Assembly: GCA_030527385.1 (NCBI GenBank)
Contig: JAUNAY010000079.1
Coordinates: 1 to 5,748 of the forward strand
Direction: 5' to 3'
Origin: Fusobacterium sp.
GTDB lineage: Bacteria; Fusobacteriota; Fusobacteriia; Fusobacteriales; Fusobacteriaceae
DNA: 5,748 nt
The translations under genes were made by a program, and so were the position numbers. The notes under the pieces are model-generated. The model searched no databases, was not told the origin of the DNA, and saw nothing but the letters and a program-made list of their open reading frames with translations. Positions 1-5,681 of the stretch are shown here, in pieces. The number at the start of each line of letters is the position of its first letter. Position 1 is the stretch's first letter.

Positions 1-59
1 AAAAAATTATGAAAGCTAAAGAAGCTGTTGGGCTTATTGGTAATGCTTATAAATACTAA
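1..59 (+). CDS. 3' end of a rightward gene, product unknown (partial)
   Basis: Plus-strand frame 3 is open from the window edge to a TAA at 57-59; the other two plus frames hit stops within the first 20 bases. The visible C-terminus is about 18 residues ending GNAYKY. The support is positional: the stop is followed 6 nt later by a hairpin with a T-run on the plus strand, as expected for the end of a gene converging on the minus-strand gene next door. An ATG at 9 has no visible ribosome site, so this looks like an internal Met of a longer protein. I do not recognise the fragment, and it is too short to assign a family. Confidence 0.5.
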   Translation, partial: KIMKAKEAVGLIGNAYKY

Positions 60-92
60 AAAATTAGAGGGAGTTAATACTCCCTCTCTTTT
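58..92. terminator. Bidirectional intrinsic terminator between converging genes
   Basis: A perfect 9-bp stem (66-74 with 79-87, AGAGGGAGT/ACTCCCTCT) closes a TAAT loop. On the plus strand it is followed by CTTTTAT. On the minus strand it is followed by TAATTTTTT, from the A-run at 58-63. It lies 6 nt after the plus-strand stop and 3 nt after the minus-strand stop, so it can end both transcripts. Confidence 0.85.
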
Positions 93-657
93 ATCCTCTA
101 ACTATATCAAATATTCTATCTTTCATCTCATCTCTATCTTCAAAAGAATAGATACCATCTTTAAAATATTTATCCAAATACGGATCTAAAATATTATTAC
201 AAAATGCCAAAGCATCTTCTGTTTCTTCAAATTCTGCTAGTTCATTCATATCTATATGGACTCTATCTGTTACAAGATCCTTTCTAAGCAATCTAAATAT
301 CTCTTCTAAATCTGCTTTATTATTTTTACTAACCTGTTTAATTTCAACTTTTCGATTTTTTATATTCTCTATTTTTTCTAGTAATTCCTCTTTAGTGATG
401 ATTTTTTCAATATATTTTTTTAAATTCTCATAAATATCTTTTGTTTTAAAAACTTCTAACTTTAACTCTTCAACTTCAATTCGATTTTCTTTCAAAAGAT
501 TTTCATTTAATTCACTTAAATTTTTTAAATTTGCAACTAGAAAATTTAAGTGTTCTGTCTTGTTTAAATCTTCCCCTAGTGTCCTTTCAAGCTCATTTAA
601 AGTTATTAAAATTGTTTTTTGATTTAATACTAAGACACTTCTCATTAATTCTCTCAT
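91..657 (-). CDS. Uncharacterised coiled-coil protein (188 aa)
   Basis: I do not recognise this protein. Residues about 16-125 are almost all charged or leucine/isoleucine helix formers with few Gly or Pro, which suggests a long coiled coil or helical bundle. The remaining part, about 126-188, is acidic and includes DMNELAEFEETEDALAF, one Cys (153), one Pro (159) and a terminal FDIVRG, and may be a small separate domain. No signal peptide or membrane segment is visible, so a cytoplasmic location is inferred. The first ATG is chosen because GAGGTGA (664-670) lies 6 nt upstream; Met5 is a weaker alternative. The gene is alone between two terminators with its own candidate promoter. A role in binding or scaffolding is possible from shape only; no catalytic motif is seen. 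Confidence 0.85.
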   Translation of the reverse strand: MRELMRSVLVLNQKTILITLNELERTLGEDLNKTEHLNFLVANLKNLSELNENLLKENRIEVEELKLEVFKTKDIYENLKKYIEKIITKEELLEKIENIKNRKVEIKQVSKNNKADLEEIFRLLRKDLVTDRVHIDMNELAEFEETEDALAFCNNILDPYLDKYFKDGIYSFEDRDEMKDRIFDIVRG

Positions 658-697
658 AAAAAATCACCTCAAGTATTATTGTATTAACTCTAATTTA

Positions 698-706
698 ATA
701 ATAACA
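698..706 (-). promoter_or_regulatory. Candidate extended -10 promoter for the coiled-coil gene
   Basis: The minus strand reads TGTTATTAT, a TGN-extended -10 with 5 of 6 matches to TATAAT, 41 nt before the ATG. No good -35 box is seen (TATTTT at 17-nt spacing). Expected transcription start is near 691, giving a leader of about 34 nt. It lies downstream of the preceding terminator, so this gene needs a promoter here. Confidence 0.45.
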
Positions 707-749
707 TATATTTTGTTTAAAAAATAGAGTATTTTTAATAACTCAACAC

Positions 750-776
750 AAAAAGAGGGATTCTAGCTCCCTCTTT
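750..776 (-). terminator. Intrinsic terminator after the Met-rich gene
   Basis: A perfect 9-bp stem (752-760 with 768-776, AAAGAGGGA/TCCCTCTTT) closes a 7-nt loop. On the minus strand it runs into TTTTTGTGTTG. It lies 23 nt after the TAA of the 145-aa gene and ends the tsaC transcript. Confidence 0.8.
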
Positions 777-799
777 GATTACTATATATCTATTTTTTA

Positions 800-1237
800 T
801 TATTTGAATTGTTTTAATAGCTCTCTATATTGTTTTGACATCAATTTTATCATACCTTTTTTAACAAATTGATACCACTTAAACTCCATTCCTTCCATTC
901 CTCTAATAGAGTCTATAATCATTCTTTTTAAGAATTCATACTCTTCAAAACTTAACATAAGTTCTGTTTTATCTTTCGAATCTGCTATTTCTCTAACATA
1001 GCTAAAGAAGTCAGAAACATTTTGCCCTTGAGCACCTAACGGACTTGTTGCAAATTGTTTTTTTACTTCTTCCATAAATTTAGCTAAAAACTTTTTGCTA
1101 TTTTTATCTAAATTTACTTTGTATTTTCTTTTTCCTTTTCCTATTCTTTGAATGTTGTTCATCATACCCATCATAGCAGACATATTATTCATTTCCATAG
1201 GATTCATCATATTTGGATTTACTCTTTGTGCTTTCAT
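800..1237 (-). CDS. Uncharacterised basic protein with Met-rich N-terminus (145 aa)
   Basis: Not a family I recognise. Ten of the first 26 residues are Met (1, 10, 11, 14, 16, 19, 22, 23, 25, 26), mixed with Asn and Pro, giving MxxM, MxM and MM spacings. A basic patch GKGKRKYK (33-40) follows, then a mostly helical Lys-rich region (43-145) with aromatic residues (FKWYQF, 119-124) and a KQYRELLKQFK tail. No signal peptide or transmembrane segment is seen. The ATG directly abuts the tsaC stop (TAA-ATG), so translation is probably coupled to TsaC, and the ribosome site lies inside tsaC codons. The basic charge could suit nucleic-acid or ribosome contact, and the Met cluster could bind a soft metal or a hydrophobic peptide. 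Both are guesses. Confidence 0.87.
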   Translation of the reverse strand: MKAQRVNPNMMNPMEMNNMSAMMGMMNNIQRIGKGKRKYKVNLDKNSKKFLAKFMEEVKKQFATSPLGAQGQNVSDFFSYVREIADSKDKTELMLSFEEYEFLKRMIIDSIRGMEGMEFKWYQFVKKGMIKLMSKQYRELLKQFK

Positions 1238-1888
1238 TTAATTTTTTTCCTCCCCGTTAATTTTTCCGATCACTTTTTCTATCTCTTCAAGAGATATAGC
1301 ACCCATTCTTAATATTTTTGGCTCTTCACTCATATCTATTATAGTAGAGGCACTTCCTATTGGACACTCTCCACCATCAACAACTATATCAACTCTCTCT
1401 TTAAATTTTTTAGAAAGTTCAAGATAACTTTTTGGAGTAGCTTCCCCTGAAATATTAGCACTTGTTGTAGGCAACATTCCACCAGCACTTGAAATTATCT
1501 TTAAAGCTATCTCGTGTTCTGGCATTCTAACCCCAACAGTAGCCCCTCCTGAAACCATTATATCAGGTACATTCTCTTTTCTTTTCAAAATAATTGTAAG
1601 CCCTCCAGGCCAAAATTTTTTTATTAATTTTTCTATTTTCTCTCTATTTTTTTCACTTATATAAGCTATTTTCTCAATCTTTTCTATCTCACTAACCAAT
1701 ACTATTAATGGAGATTTAAAATTTCTCTCTTTAGCTTTATAAATATTTTTTATGGTTTCTTCTGACTCTATAATGCCTCCTACCCCATATACTGTATCAG
1801 TGGGATAGATTATTAACTTTCCTGCTCTCAAATATCTCTCTATCTCTTCATAATCAATATTTAAAGCATTATATTCTTTTTTATCCAT
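1238..1888 (-). CDS. tsaC: Threonylcarbamoyl-AMP synthase (TsaC/YwlC/YrdC family)
   Basis: Uses Thr, bicarbonate and ATP to make threonylcarbamoyl-AMP, the donor for t6A at position 37 of ANN-decoding tRNAs; TsaD, TsaB and TsaE complete the reaction in the cytoplasm. Family motifs run in order: YPTDTVYGVGG (28-38), KERNFKSPL (53-61, the conserved K-x-R with PL), FWPGGLTIIL (92-101), VGVRMPEH (118-125), TTSANISGEATP (141-152), GSASTIID (178-185) and ILRMGAIS (192-199). At 216 aa it is the short TsaC form; the extra C-terminal domain of Sua5 (about 340 aa) is absent. The ATG has AAGGTG 5 nt upstream, and an in-frame TAA eight codons earlier rules out an extension. It lies downstream of the prs terminator and overlaps the ribosome site of the next gene. 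Confidence 0.95.
   Translation of the reverse strand: MDKKEYNALNIDYEEIERYLRAGKLIIYPTDTVYGVGGIIESEETIKNIYKAKERNFKSPLIVLVSEIEKIEKIAYISEKNREKIEKLIKKFWPGGLTIILKRKENVPDIMVSGGATVGVRMPEHEIALKIISSAGGMLPTTSANISGEATPKSYLELSKKFKERVDIVVDGGECPIGSASTIIDMSEEPKILRMGAISLEEIEKVIGKINGEEKN
1249..1255 (-). promoter_or_regulatory. Ribosome binding site inside the tsaC 3' end
   Basis: The minus strand reads GGGGAGG within the Gly-Glu-Glu codons of TsaC, 11 nt before the ATG at 1237. With the abutting TAA-ATG, this decides the start of the 145-aa gene among its many N-terminal Met codons and suggests coupled translation. Confidence 0.75.
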
Positions 1889-1947
1889 ATCAGCACCTTG
1901 TTTGAAAAATTATTTCTTGAAGTTTTTACCACCTCAAAGTATTAATA

Positions 1948-1956
1948 ATTTTATCA
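1948..1956 (-). promoter_or_regulatory. Candidate extended -10 promoter for tsaC
   Basis: The minus strand reads TGATAAAAT (TGN plus TAAAAT, 5 of 6 matches), just after the prs terminator and about 60 nt before the tsaC ATG. Any -35 would fall within the terminator stem and is not convincing. Without a promoter here tsaC would rely on readthrough from glmU-prs. Confidence 0.4.
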
Positions 1957-1959
1957 TAT

Positions 1960-1999
1960 ATATAAAGAAAAAGCTAGTAAAAAAACTACTAGCTTTTTC
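1960..1999 (-). terminator. Intrinsic terminator of the glmU-prs unit
   Basis: A perfect 13-bp stem (1967-1979 with 1987-1999, built on GAAAAAGCTAGTA on the minus strand) closes a 7-nt loop rich in T. On the minus strand its 3' arm CTTTTTC is followed by TTTATAT. It lies 22 nt past the prs stop. The plus-strand arm is also A/T-rich, but no plus-strand gene ends here. Confidence 0.8.
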
Positions 2000-2021
2000 A
2001 GAAATTCTCTTATTCTTTTAA

Positions 2022-2999
2022 TTATTTGTTTGTTCTTTTTCCTTCAACTTTTTCAAATAATTCAGAAACTGATTGATTGTTTACAATTCTGCTAATTGCT
2101 TCTGAGAATATTTCATCTACTGAAAGAACTGTTATTTTATCAAGTTTCTTTCTTTCTGGTAGAGCGATAGAGTCTGTAACTATTATTTCTTTTAAAGGTG
2201 ATGCTGCTAGTCTTTCAATAGCTGGATCAGAGAATACAGCGTGTGAACAACAAGCATAAGCTTCTTTAGCTCCTCTTTCTATAATAGCAGCTGCTCCGTT
2301 TGTTATAGTTCCAGCTGTGTCGATCATATCATCTATAAATATAGCTGTTTTTCCTTGAACTTCTCCAATTAGGTTCATAACTTCTGACATATTTGGTTTT
2401 GGTCTTCTTTTATCGATGATAGCTATTTTACAATCTAACCATTCAGCAAGTTTTCTTGCTCTTTTTACTCCACCGATGTCTGGAGAAACAACTACAACGT
2501 CATCTCCATAAAGTCCTTTTTTCATAAAGTATTTTACCATTAATGGTAATGCTTGCATATGATCAACTGGGATATCAAAGAATCCTTGAATTTGATCAGC
2601 GTGTAAGTCCATAGTAACTATTCTACTTGCTCCTGCTGTTGTTAGTAAGTTTGCTACTAATTTAGAAGTGATTGGTTCTCTAGGACTTGATTTTCTATCT
2701 TGTCTAGCATAACCATAGTAAGGAATAATTACATTGATACTTTTTGCAGATGCTCTTTTTAGTGCATCTATAAATACTAATAATTCCATAAGGTTTTCAT
2801 TTACAGGTTCAGATGTAGGTTGAACAACAAATACATCTCTTCCTCTTACTGTTTCGTCAATTTTAACGAAAACTTCCCCATCTTTAAATCTAACTACTTC
2901 AGCTTCTCCTAGTGGTAGTCCATAACAATCTGCTATTCTTCTAGCTAATTCCACGTTTGATGTTCCAGCAAAAATCTTAACATTTTCAGATTTTAACAT
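2022..2999 (-). CDS. prs: Ribose-phosphate pyrophosphokinase (PRPP synthetase)
   Basis: Transfers pyrophosphate from ATP to ribose 5-phosphate to give PRPP, the precursor for purines, pyrimidines, NAD, His and Trp; cytoplasmic. Class I signature elements are intact: FKDGE (38-42), PYYGYARQDRK (93-103, ATP contacts), MDLHADQIQGFF (130-141, with the catalytic-region His133), SPDIGGVKRAR (172-182), the flexible-loop KRRP (197-200) and the PRPP loop IFIDDMIDTAGT (220-231). At 325 aa it has the usual length (Bacillus and E. coli forms are about 315-317). The ATG has GGAGG 9 nt upstream, within the last codons of glmU, and the two genes are 3 nt apart. Class I enzymes are typically inhibited by ADP and need phosphate and Mg; this is family knowledge, not visible here. 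Confidence 0.98.
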   Translation of the reverse strand: MLKSENVKIFAGTSNVELARRIADCYGLPLGEAEVVRFKDGEVFVKIDETVRGRDVFVVQPTSEPVNENLMELLVFIDALKRASAKSINVIIPYYGYARQDRKSSPREPITSKLVANLLTTAGASRIVTMDLHADQIQGFFDIPVDHMQALPLMVKYFMKKGLYGDDVVVVSPDIGGVKRARKLAEWLDCKIAIIDKRRPKPNMSEVMNLIGEVQGKTAIFIDDMIDTAGTITNGAAAIIERGAKEAYACCSHAVFSDPAIERLAASPLKEIIVTDSIALPERKKLDKITVLSVDEIFSEAISRIVNNQSVSELFEKVEGKRTNK

Positions 3000-3002
3000 T
3001 TT

Positions 3003-4352
3003 TTATTTCCTCCAGTCATTTTTAATGATTTGCTTACTTCTTGCCACAGCCAATGAGTTTTCAGGAACGTCTTTAGTTATAACAGATCCAGCTCCTACTA
3101 AAGAATTTTCCCCAATATTTACAGGAGCCACTAACATAGAGTCACTTCCTATAAATGAATTTTTTCCTATAACTGTTTTAAATTTATTTTTACCATCATA
3201 GTTACAAGTTATTGTTCCTGCTCCTATGTTAGTATCCTCTCCAACTTGAGCATCTCCTAAATATGTTAAATGCCCAGCTTTTACTCCTTTTTCAAGAGTA
3301 GATTTTTTTACTTCAACAAAGTTTCCAATATGCACTTTCTCTTTCAAATGAGATTTTGGTCTTAAATGAGCAAAAGGTCCCATAGTTACATAATCATCTA
3401 TTTTACTTTCTTCAATTACTGAACTTTCTATTCTTATATTATTTCCAAGAACACTATCAATAATTCTAGTTGTTCCTATAATCTCACAATTTTCTCCTAT
3501 TAATGTATTCCCTTGAAGTACAGCACCAGGATAAATCACTGTATCTTTTCCAACTTTTACATCTTCTTCAACGTAAGTTGCTTTTGGATCAATTAGTATC
3601 GCTCCATTTTCCATAAGTTCAAGATTTTTTCTTGCTCTTAATACTTCTGAAGCTTGTGCCAATTCAACTTTTGAATTAACTCCTAATATTTCCATATTAT
3701 CTTCTAATACAAAACTTTGAACTTTTTTATCTTCTCCAACTTGTATTCCAATAACATCAGTTAGGTAATATTCACCTTTTTCGTTATTATTATTTATTTT
3801 TGATAATGCTTTAAACAACTCTTTGCTGTTAAAACAGTAAACTCCTGCATTTACCTCTTTTATTTTTTTAATCTCCTCATTAGCTTCTTTTTCTTCAACA
3901 ATAGCTTTTACAAGTCCATTTTCTTTAACAATTCTTCCATATCCAAATGGATTTTCATAGATTGATGTAAGTATTGTTGTTACAGCTTTGCTCTCTTTAT
4001 GAAAATTATATAAATTTCTTAAAGTTTCCTCTCTTAATAGTGGAGTATCTCCACAAAGAATCATAACATCTCCATCATAATCAGCAAGTTTTTCCTTTGC
4101 TTGTATTACTGCGTGTCCTGTTCCAAGTTGTTCAGTTTGCACAACATAGTCTGCCTCTTCTCCAACAACTTTTAAAACCTCTTCTTTTTTGTGTCCAAGT
4201 ATTAAGATATTCTCTTCTGGTTCTAATCCATTTAAAACTTTTATTATTTTTGAAATCATTGGGATTCCATTAACTTTATGAATTACCTTAGGAAGTTCTG
4301 ACTTCATTCTTGTTCCTTTTCCTGCGGCTAAAATTAAAGTTTTTAATTTCAT
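3003..4352 (-). CDS. glmU: Bifunctional GlcN-1-P acetyltransferase / GlcNAc-1-P uridyltransferase
   Basis: Catalyses the last two steps to UDP-GlcNAc: acetylation of glucosamine-1-phosphate with acetyl-CoA, then uridylyl transfer from UTP. The N-terminal pyrophosphorylase domain (about 1-227) has LAAGKGTRMKSELPKV (8-23), QLGTGHA (75-81), CGDTPLL (100-106), GYGRIV (137-142), NAGVY (168-172), EYYLTD (194-199) and GVNSK (224-228). After a helical linker, the left-handed beta-helix (about 251-449) shows hexapeptide repeats and the acetyltransferase site: GPFAHLRP (325-332), EVKKS (347-351), AGHLTYLGD (359-367, presumed catalytic His361), NIGAGTITCNYDG (375-387). Length 449 is typical. AAAGGAG 5 nt before the ATG supports the start. 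It shares a transcript with prs and has its own strong promoter. All family landmarks are present. Confidence 0.98.
   Translation of the reverse strand: MKLKTLILAAGKGTRMKSELPKVIHKVNGIPMISKIIKVLNGLEPEENILILGHKKEEVLKVVGEEADYVVQTEQLGTGHAVIQAKEKLADYDGDVMILCGDTPLLREETLRNLYNFHKESKAVTTILTSIYENPFGYGRIVKENGLVKAIVEEKEANEEIKKIKEVNAGVYCFNSKELFKALSKINNNNEKGEYYLTDVIGIQVGEDKKVQSFVLEDNMEILGVNSKVELAQASEVLRARKNLELMENGAILIDPKATYVEEDVKVGKDTVIYPGAVLQGNTLIGENCEIIGTTRIIDSVLGNNIRIESSVIEESKIDDYVTMGPFAHLRPKSHLKEKVHIGNFVEVKKSTLEKGVKAGHLTYLGDAQVGEDTNIGAGTITCNYDGKNKFKTVIGKNSFIGSDSMLVAPVNIGENSLVGAGSVITKDVPENSLAVARSKQIIKNDWRK
3009..3013 (-). promoter_or_regulatory. Ribosome binding site for prs inside glmU
   Basis: GGAGG on the minus strand is formed by the Trp-Arg codons TGG AGG near the glmU C-terminus, 9 nt before the prs ATG. 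The stop-to-start gap is 3 nt, so prs translation probably depends on ribosomes finishing glmU. Confidence 0.75.
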
Positions 4353-4368
4353 AATTTCTCCTTTGATG

Positions 4369-4383
4369 TTAAGTCTGACTTAA
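4369..4383. repeat. 15-bp perfect palindrome in the glmU leader
   Basis: TTAAGTC-T-GACTTAA, two 7-bp arms around one central base, lies about 22-36 nt after the predicted glmU start of transcription and ends 16 nt before the ATG. As RNA it could form only a 5-bp A/U-rich hairpin with a 5-nt loop and no T-run, so it is not a terminator. A repressor operator is the more natural reading. It matches no operator I can name. Confidence 0.5.
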
Positions 4384-4411
4384 TTTTTACACTCTTTAAA
4401 CATACTATTTA

Positions 4412-4440
4412 ATTATACCATAGCTAACCTAGTATTTCAA
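4412..4440 (-). promoter_or_regulatory. Strong promoter of glmU-prs
   Basis: The minus strand has TTGAAA (4435-4440), a 17-nt spacer and TATAAT (4412-4417), with TGG just upstream making an extended -10. This is 11 of 12 matches to the vegetative consensus at ideal spacing. Transcription should start near 4405, giving a leader of about 53 nt. The -35 box starts 2 nt after the J-domain gene stop. Confidence 0.88.
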
Positions 4441-4442
4441 GT

Positions 4443-4991
4443 TTAAGAAAAATCTTTTGATAATTTATCATATGCTTCATTTATCTCTTTCATTCTTTTT
4501 TCGTGATATGCCTTTTCCTCGTCAGAAGCATTTGTAAATTTATCTGGATGATGCTGTTTTACCAAGTCTCTATAAGCTTTTTTTATCTCCTCTTTTGTTG
4601 CATCTGAATTAACACCTAACACTTTATAATATTTTGTTTTATCCTCTGCATATCCAAATGGATTCCCACCATTTGAATTGCTATATGAATATCCTCCGCT
4701 TTGTTGTCCAGCTTTACGGAAAAATTCATCAAAATCCTCTGTTCTTTCAAACTTATAGTAATATGTTCTTTTCTTTGTTGACTGTGGTTCATTCTTATTC
4801 TTTATATAATTTAAAATAACTATAATTAAGATAACTGGCCAAAACAACACAAACATACTACCTAAAAACCATACTAACATAAATAGTATAAATAAAAATG
4901 GAATTGAAGCTACTGCCCTATTAAAACCAAATGTCATTCCTATAAATAGAAATATAAATAATATAAATACCAATGAAACGCTCTCTATCAT
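4443..4991 (-). CDS. Membrane-anchored J-domain protein
   Basis: A J-domain co-chaperone that should stimulate the ATPase of DnaK at the membrane. The C-terminal J domain (about 119-182) reads YYKVLGV (121-127), IKKAYRDLVKQ (136-146), the invariant HPD (148-150) with KF after it, and INEAYDKLS (170-178). It ends at the protein C-terminus. The N-terminal 63 residues are very hydrophobic: about 4-23, then 27-63, long enough for two spans broken near GS (44-45). R25 and K64/K66 fit three spans with the J domain in the cytoplasm (positive-inside rule). The linker (68-118) is rich in Tyr, Ser and Gly. There is no zinc-finger or client-binding domain of full DnaJ. AAGGAG 5 nt before the ATG supports the start. 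No terminator separates it from glmU. Confidence 0.93.
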   Translation of the reverse strand: MIESVSLVFILFIFLFIGMTFGFNRAVASIPFLFILFMLVWFLGSMFVLFWPVILIIVILNYIKNKNEPQSTKKRTYYYKFERTEDFDEFFRKAGQQSGGYSYSNSNGGNPFGYAEDKTKYYKVLGVNSDATKEEIKKAYRDLVKQHHPDKFTNASDEEKAYHEKRMKEINEAYDKLSKDFS

Positions 4992-5016
4992 CTTTTCTCC
5001 TTACTCTTTTAATATT

Positions 5017-5059
5017 AAAAATCAAAAATAGAAAGAAAAGAATCTCTTTTCCTTCTATT
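5017..5059 (-). terminator. Intrinsic terminator between the TPR and J-domain genes
   Basis: A 15-bp stem (5027-5041 with 5045-5059) closes a 3-nt loop. The plus strand has one A/C mismatch (5034/5052), which becomes a G-U pair in the minus-strand RNA, so the hairpin is complete only in that direction. It is followed on the minus strand by TTTTTGATTTTT. It begins 9 nt after the TPR gene stop. The stem is A/T-rich, so termination may be partial. Confidence 0.7.
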
Positions 5060-5067
5060 AAAAATCT

Positions 5068-5640
5068 TTAACACCTTCCAAGTTCAGATTTAAGTCTAGC
5101 TATAATATCAGCTATACTCTTATCTCTTGGATCTATTTCGTAGGCTATAATATACTCTTTTAAAGCTTTTTCTTTTTGTCCTATAACCTCATATTTTTTA
5201 GCAAAATCTAAATGTGCAGTATATATGTCCAAATCTAAAAATATAGCAAAATCGTAGCTATTGATAGCTTCTTTTATAAGTCCAGCTCTTGAATAAGAGT
5301 TTCCCAATAAAAAATAAACAAAAGATCTATCTGGATCTATTTCTAAAGCTATTTCATAATTTTCTATTGCCTTAGAATAATTTTCTTTTTCATAATAAAG
5401 ATACCCTAAAAATGCAAAATTATCAGAACTCTCTGATTCAATTTTTACTATTTTCTCATATAATTTGATAGCTCCACTATAATCTTTTTTGTTATATAAT
5501 ACTATTGCTAATTCTTTTAATTTTTTTATATCTTGAGGATTTTCTAAAAGTGAAAATCTTAAAATTTCTTCTTCTTTTATAAGATCTTTGTTGCTATAAT
5601 TTCTAAAAATTTCTGTTTTTAATAATTCTGCCCTCAACAA
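5068..5640 (-). CDS. TPR-repeat protein, TTG start (190 aa)
   Basis: Residues 38-172 form four tandem 34-residue tetratricopeptide repeats: about 38-71 (YNKKDYSGAIKLYEKIV), 72-104 (GYLYYEKENYSKAIENY), 105-138 (GNSYSRAGLIKEAINSY) and 139-172 (YEVIGQKEKALKEYIIA), the second and fourth ending in the usual EIDP. A helical lead-in (1-37) and a short capping helix flank them. Such repeats bind protein partners; no catalytic domain, signal peptide or membrane span is visible, and the partner is unknown. The start is TTG: GGAGGGG lies 8 nt upstream, an in-frame TAA sits two codons before it, and the rest of the protein contains no Met, so no ATG start is possible. A second TTG follows at once. The J-domain gene comes next but behind a terminator, so a shared chaperone role is only a guess. 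Confidence 0.9.
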   Translation of the reverse strand: MLRAELLKTEIFRNYSNKDLIKEEEILRFSLLENPQDIKKLKELAIVLYNKKDYSGAIKLYEKIVKIESESSDNFAFLGYLYYEKENYSKAIENYEIALEIDPDRSFVYFLLGNSYSRAGLIKEAINSYDFAIFLDLDIYTAHLDFAKKYEVIGQKEKALKEYIIAYEIDPRDKSIADIIARLKSELGRC

Positions 5641-5648
5641 CTTTTAAT

Positions 5649-5655
5649 CCCCTCC
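5649..5655 (-). promoter_or_regulatory. Ribosome binding site that fixes the TTG start
   Basis: The minus strand reads GGAGGGG (within GAGGAGGGG), 8 nt before TTG at 5640 and 11 nt before the next TTG. A small 5-bp hairpin (5658-5662 with 5668-5672, GCAAA/TTTGC) lies just upstream of it in the leader. Confidence 0.75.
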
Positions 5656-5681
5656 TCGCAAAAAAGATTTGCTTTTATAGT

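Noticed and set aside
1875..1934. Possible tsaC leader peptide from a GTG inside GAGGTGG (about 23 codons, out of frame with tsaC)
   Set aside because: The GTG would have to lie within the Shine-Dalgarno itself, no other ribosome site precedes it, and the frame runs into tsaC without any regulatory-codon run or attenuator hairpin.
2077..2259. Plus-strand 60-codon open frame
   Set aside because: It lies wholly antisense inside the conserved prs coding region, with no ribosome site or family resemblance; a shadow of the real gene.
4418..4434. Imperfect inverted repeat (TAC-TAG ... CTA-TGGTA) in the glmU promoter spacer
   Set aside because: The arms are short and need a bulge, and the sequence is constrained by the extended -10; too weak to call an operator.
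4353..4442. Riboswitch or glmS-type ribozyme ahead of glmU
   Set aside because: The leader is only about 53 nt and has no multi-stem fold or conserved core; the only structure is the small palindrome.
4634..4819. Plus-strand 61-codon open frame
   Set aside because: It is antisense to the linker and membrane end of the J-domain gene, with no supporting ribosome site.
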